Shown: in pieces, positions 7,521 to 13,688 of the stretch
Position numbering within the stretch: position 1 is the first letter of the stretch
Layout: each line of letters begins with the position of its first letter
Virus record (IMG/VR): IMGVR_UViG_3300044678_000020
Span: 1 to 20,119 of that record
Strand: one strand, 5' to 3'
Length of the DNA: 20,119 nt
Source of the DNA: a virus
Program-made: the position numbers and the translations under genes
Notes under the pieces: generated by a model
What the model saw: only the letters and a program-made list of their open reading frames with translations
Told to the model about the DNA's origin: nothing
Databases searched by the model: none

Positions 7521-7924
7521 CTACTTCTTCGACATTTCTTGCGCTCGCCAGACTAGGTAGCGGCCCATTGTCCAAAGCATTCTCTCGTCAAGCTTTAGCA
7601 ATTCCAACGGACTCAATTTGTATTCGTAAGCAATGCTGACGAGATACCAATGAGCTGAGGTATCGCCTAGCCCTTCGATGCTTTTGGGTCAACCGCTCCA
7701 ATGGAAGCAACTGTTTCAACCCATGCGTCAAAGCCAAGGGATGTTTGCTTCTCTCTGGTAAGTGATGACCATGCGAGCCAGAGCAGGTGTGTGACTTTCA
7801 TCTCCTGCCCCAGCTTCGCAATGCTGATGTTGTATTCAGACTCAAACTTCACCATGTCAGCCATGATGACCTTGATGTCCTTCTTGGTCTCGTCATTGAA
7901 CTCGACCTCTAGTTGCATCCGCAT
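7521..7924 (-). CDS. tail assembly chaperone, -1 frameshift fusion product (G-T type)
   Basis: This is the 134-residue fusion expected from -1 slippage in the upstream chaperone gene. The first 81 residues are shared; the ribosome then slips at C CCA AAA (7688-7682) and reads S-I-E-G-L-G-D-T-S-A-H-W-Y-L and on to a TAG at 7523-7521, adding 53 residues. The added domain is helical, with I-A-Y-E-Y-K-L-S-P-L-E-L-L and W-T-M-G-R-Y-L-V-W-R-A-Q, the style of the second tail chaperone domain in siphoviruses. Phage lambda gpG/gpGT and many long-tailed phages make the two forms in a fixed ratio to load the tape measure. The extension has no good start of its own in this frame before the slip site, which supports expression by frameshift. 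Confidence 0.86.
7667..7924 (-). CDS. tail assembly chaperone, short zero-frame product (G type)
   Basis: An 85-residue acidic protein between the major tail protein and the tape-measure region. In long-tailed phages this place holds the first tail assembly chaperone, which coats the tape measure before tube polymerisation. A short strand (M-Q-L-E-V-E-F-N) is followed by helices including H-L-L-W-L-A-W-S-S-L-T-R-E-K, a segment common in actinophage chaperones. The zero-frame stop (TAG, 7669-7667) lies 4 codons after the slippery AAA. The start has a strong AAAGGAAA site upstream; an alternative ATG two codons later is possible. It is 27 bases from the tail tube gene, so both probably share one transcript. 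Confidence 0.85.
   Translation of the reverse strand: MRMQLEVEFNDETKKDIKVIMADMVKFESEYNISIAKLGQEMKVTHLLWLAWSSLTREKQTSLGFDAWVETVASIGAVDPKASKG
7682..7688 (-). promoter_or_regulatory. -1 programmed ribosomal frameshift site (C CCA AAA)
   Basis: On the minus strand the bases CCCAAAA fit the canonical X XXY YYZ heptamer in the frame of the 85-residue chaperone: codons GAC CCA AAA re-pair as CCC AAA after slipping one base back. The zero frame ends 4 codons later, while the -1 frame stays open for 53 codons of recognisable chaperone sequence. No clear stimulatory hairpin was established immediately downstream. Confidence 0.85.
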
Positions 7925-7951
7925 TTGGTTTCCTTTCTCTTATTTAGTTGT

Positions 7952-8362
7952 TTAGACTGTGCCGCGAGTTACTGCGCCTGTGATGGTCCAGGTTAGGTTC
8001 TGGACAGCCAAGTCGCCGACTGCTCCGCTTACTGGAGCAACATTGTCAACTAGGGCTGTGAACTCATACTTAGGTGCGTTCGTTCCCGCTGGAGTTCCAG
8101 CAGGGAAGATTGCGACAGTTGCAACTGTGTTGAACAGGTTGTAAAGAATGCCGTCCAAAGCAGTTGAAGCATAGTCGTTGTGAAGCGAGAGGGTAACCGA
8201 ACCTGATTTTAACCCGCCCAGGTAGGTGCGCCAGCCAGAGCTTCCGAAGCTGCTGGTCTCCACCGCATCCGATGTTGTAGTTAGCTCGACTGAGTTTACA
8301 TTCTGCGAGATTGCAGTTCCGTTGAGCTGGACAACAACATCTGTCAAGATTTGTTTTGCCAT
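7952..8362 (-). CDS. major tail (tube) protein
   Basis: A 136-residue, beta-rich protein in the tail tube position, between the tail terminator and the chaperones. It opens with M-A-K-Q-I-L-T-D-V-V-V-Q-L-N-G, then has V-E-L-T-T-T-S-D-A-V-E-T-S-S-F-G and L-G-G-L-K-S-G-S-V-T-L-S-L-H-N-D-Y, typical of short tube proteins of the gpV/HK97 gp11-like fold, which polymerise into stacked hexameric rings. It is at the small end for the family and lacks an extra C-terminal Ig-like domain. Its ribosome binding site, TAGGAGA, is strong, as expected for an abundant structural protein. Confidence 0.85.
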   Translation of the reverse strand: MAKQILTDVVVQLNGTAISQNVNSVELTTTSDAVETSSFGSSGWRTYLGGLKSGSVTLSLHNDYASTALDGILYNLFNTVATVAIFPAGTPAGTNAPKYEFTALVDNVAPVSGAVGDLAVQNLTWTITGAVTRGTV

Positions 8363-8380
8363 TTAGTTTTCTCCTATGTG

Positions 8381-8788
8381 TTAGCTAGCTAAAACACGAA
8401 CATTGAACTCGGCAGCTAAGTAGGTGATGTCCGAAATAGTTACCGAGCCATAGTTCGTCATTTCAGTCACTATGACAGAAAAGGCCTTACCGCCAAGTGA
8501 CTTATCTGATTCTACCGCAAGGGAAACAGAGGAATCTCCTGTGCTTGCACAGAACGCATCAAGATTGCGCTGTGCCGTTCTCTCATCTACCCTGCCAACA
8601 ATTACCTGAACAGCGAAGTTGTATTCGGTCATTCCACGCTGAAAGTCTTGGTGATATTGAACGCGAGACAACTGGACTATGGCAATTGGTGGCGATGGGT
8701 TGTCTGGAATTATCGGAGAAACTCTTAGTCCTGGAATGGTCGAAAGATTAGTAGCGAGACCATCGCGCAGTTCTGTAATTGAGGCCAC
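8381..8788 (-). CDS. tail terminator / tail completion protein
   Basis: A 135-residue protein between the head-tail connector and the tail tube, where siphoviruses encode the terminator ring that caps the tail and joins it to the head. It has an N-terminal helix (I-T-E-L-R-D-G-L-A-T-N-L-S-T-I-P-G-L), a P-D-N-P-S-P-P loop, then alternating strands and a helix (D-E-R-T-A-Q-R-N-L-D-A-F-C), which agrees with the gpU-like alpha/beta fold. The start is GTG at 8788, sharing one base with the stop of the connector (TAGTG), so it probably depends on coupled translation. Confidence 0.76.
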   Translation of the reverse strand: MASITELRDGLATNLSTIPGLRVSPIIPDNPSPPIAIVQLSRVQYHQDFQRGMTEYNFAVQVIVGRVDERTAQRNLDAFCASTGDSSVSLAVESDKSLGGKAFSVIVTEMTNYGSVTISDITYLAAEFNVRVLAS

Positions 8789-9381
8789 TATGCCATCCTG
8801 ATTCGGCGGTATGGCTCGACTAAGTGTTGAACATCTGGGTCAAGTCGGAAACCAATTCTCATAGAACCAAGCTCACCAGAGATGATGCCAAGTGGAGAGT
8901 CGAGACGCTTGAAGATTCTTGAGGCAAGAATGACAGTTGCCTGAGTAATTGCTACTGGAACTGCTGACCAGCCCCATGTTCCAGTTATGCGAACTGTTGC
9001 CTCGCCCTGTCGGTCTGGAAACAGGTAATCCTCAATTGCTCGAATTTGATAATAGGCAGTTGCAATTCCACCCGCTCGACCATTCAGAGGCTCAGCTTGC
9101 CAATCCTTAGCAGCCCAGGTGGTGTCAAAGGTTTCTCCATCTTCTGATGTTTGAACCTGACTTAGAGTGATGAAGTCTTCTGTCTCACAGACGAAGTTGT
9201 CTATCGGTGAGAAAAGTTTTGTCGCAGTTCCAGCGTTGTAAAAGTATCTTTCGGTGTATGAGTCAATTTGGCGTGATGCCGACTCAATTGCCATTTCTAA
9301 AGCCTGGTCGTCTATTCCATCGGCAATTCGGAGAGCTGCCTTGATTTGGGTTAGAGTCGCATATCCGTTAACGATTGCCAT
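8788..9381 (-). CDS. head-tail connector protein (gp6-like)
   Basis: A 197-residue protein with the features of the phage gp6-like connector that forms a ring under the portal: a start like T-L-T-Q-I-K-A-A-L-R-I-A-D-G-I-D-D-Q-A-L-E-M-A-I-E-S (shown in part) with two helices, then I-D-S-Y-T-E-R-Y-F-Y. A Trp/Gly beta region (I-T-G-T-W-G-W-S-A-V-P) and a C-terminal helix (A-T-V-I-L-A-S-R-I-F-K-R) complete it. It is preceded by a strong GGAGGAATC ribosome binding site. In most related phages it comes directly after the capsid gene; here three sugar-related genes lie between them. Confidence 0.85.
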   Translation of the reverse strand: MAIVNGYATLTQIKAALRIADGIDDQALEMAIESASRQIDSYTERYFYNAGTATKLFSPIDNFVCETEDFITLSQVQTSEDGETFDTTWAAKDWQAEPLNGRAGGIATAYYQIRAIEDYLFPDRQGEATVRITGTWGWSAVPVAITQATVILASRIFKRLDSPLGIISGELGSMRIGFRLDPDVQHLVEPYRRIRMA

Positions 9382-9395
9382 GATTCCTCCAGCCT

Positions 9396-10190
9396 CTATT
9401 CTACCGACATTGTTCTGACCATCTCCGAAATCATCGGCCCTCTGAGGTAGCGACTATTGCGCCAGAGCAGTCGGTTGGTGTAGCTGAATTTGGTGGCAAG
9501 TCTGCGGTCAATCATGTTCGTTATGGTTGGTATCACTTCGATATCATCTCTACCTAGTCGCTTGGCAATCATCTTCACTAGGTCGTATTTGGAAACCCAG
9601 TCATCGGGGACTAGGTGCTGAGTTCCAGCCAATAGGTAATTCTGTTTCATTATCCCTGCGACCACCCTTGCAAACGCCTCAGTTGTCACGCCGTTCCAGT
9701 AGTGATTGACAAAGCCGTTTATCCTTGCACCTTCGGGTTGGTTCTTTACCCAGTCAAATAGCGAGCCTGTGCCGTTCGCTCCAATTATCGAGCATCGCAG
9801 ATTGAGCCAGTTCGCTGCTGAGACCTCACCTCGCTTCTTGCTTACGCCGTAGGGGTCGGTTGCGTCTCGCTCGGAGTCTTCTGTATAGAAACCCTTGTCA
9901 CCTGCAAACACGCAGTCAGTTGCAATCTGAACGAAGTAGAGGTCTTTGCGAGTTGCGAGCAGGTGAGGAAAATCTCCGTTTATCTTTTCCAGCTTTTCGA
10001 CTGTTGGCTTCTTCTGTGGGATTACGCCGATGCAGTTAATCACAACATCGCCTTCGGTCAGCATGAATTGGTCAATCGAGTCAGGTGCTTCATACTCCAA
10101 GCGTGATGGTGCAATCAGGTCAAAAGAAGAAAGCTCTTTGACCATCGCCGAGCCAAGCATCCCCTCAGCTCCCAAGATGAGAACCTTCAC
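9396..10190 (-). CDS. NAD(P)-dependent sugar-nucleotide reductase/epimerase (RmlD-like SDR)
   Basis: A 264-residue extended short-chain dehydrogenase. It has the Rossmann dinucleotide loop G-A-E-G-M-L-G (residues 7-13), N-C-I-G after strand 4, T-D-C-V-F (91-95), and the catalytic Y114-G-V-S-K118 pair, so the active site looks intact. The arrangement resembles RmlD (dTDP-4-dehydrorhamnose reductase) and related sugar-nucleotide 4-reductases or epimerases; its substrate cannot be named from the sequence. The start is GTG, with a GTGA overlap on the stop of the upstream glycosyltransferase, so the two are coupled. It probably makes or modifies an activated sugar used by the two glycosyltransferases. 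The family is common in bacterial envelope loci, so acquisition from a host is likely. Confidence 0.85.
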   Translation of the reverse strand: MKVLILGAEGMLGSAMVKELSSFDLIAPSRLEYEAPDSIDQFMLTEGDVVINCIGVIPQKKPTVEKLEKINGDFPHLLATRKDLYFVQIATDCVFAGDKGFYTEDSERDATDPYGVSKKRGEVSAANWLNLRCSIIGANGTGSLFDWVKNQPEGARINGFVNHYWNGVTTEAFARVVAGIMKQNYLLAGTQHLVPDDWVSKYDLVKMIAKRLGRDDIEVIPTITNMIDRRLATKFSYTNRLLWRNSRYLRGPMISEMVRTMSVE

Positions 10191-10882
10191 CGAAGCGACC
10201 TAGCAAGTTGTCTAATCTGTTCCATGCCCTCTGCTCTTTCATCAGGCCCAACCAATGCTCCAGAGGTTGTCATGCGGTCATAACCTCTGTCAAAAACTAT
10301 CCTCATCGTAGGGGTGTTGTAAGGCTTTACCAGACCAGTTTTTCTCATGTGTAGCGCGAGACCCCAGTCGGCGAATCTTATGCCCTCAGGGAAGCCTCCA
10401 GAGGCTTGCCAGAGGTATCTGGTCATAGGGTTAGCACCGCCTAATTCGAACTCATAATCAAGGGTCTCTGGCAGCCACTTGGTCTGTTGGACATAATCTG
10501 TGCCTTTGGTTCTAAGCCAGTCGCAAACTAGGTTGCAACCTGCCGCCTCTGCCTCAGGTATCGAGTTCAAGGCTTTAGGCAGGAAGTAGTCGTCAACATT
10601 ACAAATGGCTATCCACTTGCCAACGCATAGATAGATTGCTTGATTCCAATACTCCGCATAGCTATTCAGGTTTTCTTTTATTACCCTGACAACACCCTCA
10701 TTTGGAACGCTTGCTTTGACAGCTTCCCAGTTCTTGTCATCGGTGACAATGTTTATCTCAAAAGGCTTGGTCTCAAGCGACTGCACTCCTGCCCACCATT
10801 GAGGCAGAAATTGAGAATAACCATCTCCCCAAATTGCTAGGGGCAGAGAGATTAGACTAGGGTCTTGAGGAATGGTAGCCAA
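10187..10882 (-). CDS. glycosyltransferase, GT-A fold (family 2-like)
   Basis: A 231-residue protein with the pattern of a small family-2-like glycosyltransferase, which moves a sugar from a nucleotide donor. The N-terminal half alternates strands and helices (L-P-L-A-I-W-G-D-G-Y, then I-N-I-V-T-D-D). It ends in I-A-I-C-N-V-D97-D98-Y, the metal/nucleotide-binding DxD-like element. A second acidic motif, F-A-D-W-G-L-A-L-H-M-R (about residues 170-180), occupies the place of the acceptor-side ED motif. No membrane segment is seen, so it should be cytosolic. The start is TTG at 10882, overlapping the upstream gene by 31 bases and lacking a clear Shine-Dalgarno, so the true start may differ by a few codons. 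Acceptor unknown; a virion protein or a host envelope glycan are both possible. Confidence 0.8.
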   Translation of the reverse strand: MATIPQDPSLISLPLAIWGDGYSQFLPQWWAGVQSLETKPFEINIVTDDKNWEAVKASVPNEGVVRVIKENLNSYAEYWNQAIYLCVGKWIAICNVDDYFLPKALNSIPEAEAAGCNLVCDWLRTKGTDYVQQTKWLPETLDYEFELGGANPMTRYLWQASGGFPEGIRFADWGLALHMRKTGLVKPYNTPTMRIVFDRGYDRMTTSGALVGPDERAEGMEQIRQLARSLR

Positions 10883-12054
10883 TAGTGATTCCAGACCTTT
10901 ACATCGTCAAACTGCTGAGCAAACTTGCGTGAGGTTTCTGAATAGCGACCTTCCCTCTTAGAGACTTCATAAGCCTTTTCAAGCTGTTGTGCAATTGAGG
11001 GTATTGACGGAATTTTCCACCATGCAGCTTGAGCCTCATCCCAGAACAACTGTCCCGAAACTTTGAACCCATCCTCTGCCACTAGGTCTCTTGGTCCAGT
11101 CCAGTCAGATGCGATGACCCTGCAACCCGATGCCTGTGCCTCGATGATTGGAATTTCAAACCCACCTCCGAGTGAAACCTGAAGTGCAACATCGGCTGCT
11201 GAGTAAAAGCCAGCTAGGTCGTGTCGGTCAATTCCCAATCGGTAGTCAATTGGGTCGGGGAAGATAACAGAACTCATGTCAAGCCCGCAAGCCTCGACTA
11301 ATCGTGGCAAGTGAAAGCCACCATAAACGCCCTTGGGTTCGGTGTGAACATACATATAAGCGTTTGGGTGATTCTGCCTAAACATCGAAAAAGCCATAAA
11401 CACAGTATCGAATGATTTTCTGTGAACTGATTTGTTTGCTTTGTTAGCGGCATTGACCACAACAAGAAAGTCGTCTTCCTTGAGTCCTAGAAATTCTCTT
11501 GCGCCTTGCTTGCCAATTTTGTTAGTTGGCTTAAAGGTAGAAACTGTGTCAATCGAATGAGGGATATAGATTCCCTCGACTCCAACATCATTAAGTTGCT
11601 CCATGCCGAAGGGTGACATTGCAATCGGCGTTACATTGTCTTTGTCTAGCCAACGCTTGACCGCAGGGGGCATCGAGATATGGTCGAGCGGTATCCAGCT
11701 CAGAATGTTTGGCCACTCATCTGTCGGCCACATCTCAGGCTTCAGAACCCAAACATCACAAAGAGTCAGGATGTAATCTTTCCAATCCTTCTTTGCCATC
11801 TGCATCTTGTGTCCAACTGCAAGTGCATCTTGAGACATTGGGTCAAAGCCTCTTGCGTAATGCGGAATTTCTCCGTAAGGGGTTTTGAGCGTTGAGTTGT
11901 TTCCTTCTAGCCCATAGTTAGAAACATGGCCAACATTGACTCCATGCTTTACAAGATTGTCAACGAGATAACCAATCTGTTGTCCATATCCAGTCGGCTG
12001 ATATGGGCTGTTGGAATAGGTCGTGACAGTAAGGTCTAATTGTTCTGGTTTCAT
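10852..12054 (-). CDS. glycosyltransferase, GT-B fold (family 4/1-like)
   Basis: A 400-residue glycosyltransferase of GT-B build. The N-terminal domain has Y-Q-P-T-G-Y-G-Q-Q-I-G-Y-L (residues 18-30), the glycine-rich acceptor loop common in this group. The C-terminal donor domain has V-V-N-A-A-N-K-A-N-K-S (about 199-209) and G-G-G-F-E-I-P-I-I-E-A-Q-A-S-G (296-310), the site of the EX7E nucleotide-sugar motif. The second Glu (E305) is present, but the first position (297) is Gly, with a Glu at 300 instead. It heads the sugar cassette, directly after the terminator of the capsid gene, with an AGAAAGGAAAC ribosome binding site. No membrane segment is visible. It may glycosylate a virion protein or modify a host glycan; the acceptor is not shown. 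Confidence 0.85.
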   Translation of the reverse strand: MKPEQLDLTVTTYSNSPYQPTGYGQQIGYLVDNLVKHGVNVGHVSNYGLEGNNSTLKTPYGEIPHYARGFDPMSQDALAVGHKMQMAKKDWKDYILTLCDVWVLKPEMWPTDEWPNILSWIPLDHISMPPAVKRWLDKDNVTPIAMSPFGMEQLNDVGVEGIYIPHSIDTVSTFKPTNKIGKQGAREFLGLKEDDFLVVVNAANKANKSVHRKSFDTVFMAFSMFRQNHPNAYMYVHTEPKGVYGGFHLPRLVEACGLDMSSVIFPDPIDYRLGIDRHDLAGFYSAADVALQVSLGGGFEIPIIEAQASGCRVIASDWTGPRDLVAEDGFKVSGQLFWDEAQAAWWKIPSIPSIAQQLEKAYEVSKREGRYSETSRKFAQQFDDVKVWNHYWLPFLKTLV

Positions 12055-12080
12055 TGTTTCCTTTCTAACCCCACAATAGC

Positions 12081-12107
12081 AAAATCCCCCGACTTTTGGT
12101 CGAGGGA
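12081..12107 (-). terminator. intrinsic terminator after the major capsid gene
   Basis: On the minus strand TCCCTCGAC / GTCGGGGGA (12107-12099 and 12093-12085) forms a 9-position stem with one A-C mismatch around a CAAAA loop, followed by TTTTGC (T-run 12084-12081). It starts 22 bases after the capsid stop and ends 27 bases before the next start. It should stop or attenuate transcription into the sugar cassette. Confidence 0.75.
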
Positions 12108-12129
12108 CTTGCTAGATATCGGAGGTTGA

Positions 12130-13302
12130 CTATGCAGCCGAGCCTCTGAAAATCTGGAAGTGGCTCTGGTGAGACAGGTTTCCGTCAACGCGAATCATGA
12201 AACGGAAGACGCTCAAGTCGTTACCGAACTTGAAGTCATCGCTTCTGTCAACGCGAAGTCCGCCTGCAAGGCGAATCTTATATGACGGGAGATATCCGAA
12301 GCCCAGGCTGGCTGCGGCTGAGCCGACTGCGGCCATTCCACTGTTCTCGTTTACGCGGTAGCCAAGAAGAGTGTCAGCGGTTGCGCCGTTGAGACCAGGC
12401 TCAAACAGGTAGTAACCATCTGTCGTCTTTAGCTTGCGAGCGTTACGAATTGCGGTTGGAGACATGAGCCATCCAGTTCCAGGCAATCTCCTAACAGCTG
12501 GGTCAACAGAGTAGACCATGTCTACAAGCTGGTCAGCGGTGAATAGACCACCTGCGATAGTTCCTGCAACGCCAGTTCCAGCAGCAGTTACGATACCAGT
12601 TGGCTGAGCAGTTCCCGAACCAGTTGTTAGGGCAGCGTTAACTGCAACACCGATTGAGTTACCAGCAGCGCGAGCAAGAACTTCTGCGAGGTCTATCGAA
12701 GAGTCCTGTAGAAGTTCGGAACTTACAGGCACGAGAAATGCATATTTATAAGCTCCGAGGGTGATTGAGCTGAAGGTTGGCTCTGACTCATCAATTGCCG
12801 AACCTGGTGTTTCGATAACAGCAGTTGCGTAATTTGTGAGCACAGGTATTTTCAAGTCTTCGCCCCCCTGAGTTTCAAAACGCTCTCCGAGGTCTAGCAT
12901 CGGTCCTACAGCCCTCGCCAAATCGTATACACGATTCACAAAAGACTGAGGCACAACGCCAGAAGAGTTTGATGGGGTCATTGTTCCGCGAGTCTCGAAC
13001 TGGTGAGAGCGAATCTCACCCTTTGCAAGTGCGCGAACATAGTCGTAGTCAGACTTGGAAGCCTGTGCTACTTCGTATCCACTAGCAGCAGCGGCGGCCT
13101 TAGCCTCACGCTCTTCTGCATTGCGGATGGTTTCGATTGCGGCTGCACGCTCGTCAAGGTCTGCGTTAATGCGGTCGAACTTGCTCTGCTCTTCAGCAGT
13201 CAAGTCGCGCTTCTCAGCAGCGGCGGAGTCAAGCAGGGCCTTTGCTTCCTCCCATGCCTTTGCACGAGCCTCAGCCTGTGCCTTAATAAAGGACTGTGAC
13301 AT
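12130..13302 (-). CDS. major capsid protein, HK97 fold
   Basis: A 390-residue capsid subunit of HK97 type. Residues 1 to about 100 form the Ala/Glu/Lys-rich coiled-coil delta domain, which acts as an internal scaffold and is normally removed by the maturation protease encoded upstream. The body starts around R-G-T-M-T-P-S-N-S-S-G-V-V-P with the N-arm. It continues with V-G-P-M-L-D-L-G, P-V-S-S-E-L-L-Q-D-S at the spine helix, T-G-S-G-T-A-Q-P-T-G-I, and the terminal V-D-R-S-D-D-F strand, all usual for the family. No separate scaffold gene is seen. The ribosome binding site AGGAGA (13313-13308) has ideal 5-base spacing. The gene is flanked by terminators on both sides, so it may form its own strongly expressed transcript. 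Confidence 0.95.
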   Translation of the reverse strand: MSQSFIKAQAEARAKAWEEAKALLDSAAAEKRDLTAEEQSKFDRINADLDERAAAIETIRNAEEREAKAAAAASGYEVAQASKSDYDYVRALAKGEIRSHQFETRGTMTPSNSSGVVPQSFVNRVYDLARAVGPMLDLGERFETQGGEDLKIPVLTNYATAVIETPGSAIDESEPTFSSITLGAYKYAFLVPVSSELLQDSSIDLAEVLARAAGNSIGVAVNAALTTGSGTAQPTGIVTAAGTGVAGTIAGGLFTADQLVDMVYSVDPAVRRLPGTGWLMSPTAIRNARKLKTTDGYYLFEPGLNGATADTLLGYRVNENSGMAAVGSAAASLGFGYLPSYKIRLAGGLRVDRSDDFKFGNDLSVFRFMIRVDGNLSHQSHFQIFRGSAA

Positions 13303-13403
13303 TTTGGTCTCCTAATAGTTTTATTGACTTCAGCCGCGCTTACGCAGAACTGAATAACAGGCGGTGCTTACACTCAACCCTGTTTATATTCTACTAGGTA
13401 AAG
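13303..13403 (-). promoter_or_regulatory. capsid gene leader, possible promoter region
   Basis: About 100 bases without a gene lie between the terminator after the 74-residue gene and the capsid ATG. They hold a -10-like TAGAAT (13393-13388) followed by TATAAA-like bases, and a TTGAGT near 13375, but no spaced pair that matches the sigma-70 consensus. Since the terminator should cut read-through, the highly expressed capsid gene needs either a promoter here or incomplete termination. This is inference. Confidence 0.3.
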
Positions 13404-13440
13404 GAAAACCCCAGAGGTAGAAAGGAAGACCCTCTGGGGT
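13404..13440 (-). terminator. intrinsic terminator upstream of the major capsid gene
   Basis: On the minus strand a perfect 10-bp stem, ACCCCAGAGG / CCTCTGGGGT (13440-13431 and 13417-13408), encloses a 13-base loop and runs into TTTTCCTTT. It lies 23 bases after the stop of the 74-residue gene. The stem is strong; the loop is larger than average and the T-run is interrupted, so partial read-through is plausible. Confidence 0.75.
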
Positions 13441-13463
13441 GGTTACTCGCTAAAACCTTGCGC

Positions 13464-13688
13464 TCAGGGGATGCGCGTTTCAGTTGGTTTGATAATGCGA
13501 GTTTCCTTTATAGCGGCTGTCGCCGATGCGCCGCTGTTTCTATCGCTGTCATCATTGACTGCGACATCTTTGTTGTCTAACTTCCAAATGGCATCAGCCC
13601 ACTTGTCAGCTAGTGAATAAACCTCGCCGACCGATGGGTCTCCTGCGATTGCGAGAATGGTCTGTTTTATTTGTTCTTTGTTTGCCAT
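13464..13688 (-). CDS. small hypothetical protein between protease and capsid genes
   Basis: A 74-residue protein that I do not recognise. The first 45 residues look helical (K-E-Q-I-K-Q-T-I-L-A-I-A, then V-Y-S-L-A-D-K-W-A-D-A-I-W-K-L-D). The tail is polar and disordered in appearance, with a twice-repeated E-T-R-I near the C-terminus. Its ATG overlaps the protease stop by one base (TAATG), so it should be made alongside the protease. The place between protease and capsid is often used for scaffold or decoration proteins, but it is too short and lacks the coiled coil of a typical scaffold. Function unknown. Confidence 0.68.
   Translation of the reverse strand: MANKEQIKQTILAIAGDPSVGEVYSLADKWADAIWKLDNKDVAVNDDSDRNSGASATAAIKETRIIKPTETRIP

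Noticed and set aside
9396-12054. Sugar genes considered as host flanking DNA or an assembly artefact
   Set aside because: They lie within the late operon on the same strand, overlap each other tightly, and phage genes continue on both sides in canonical order.
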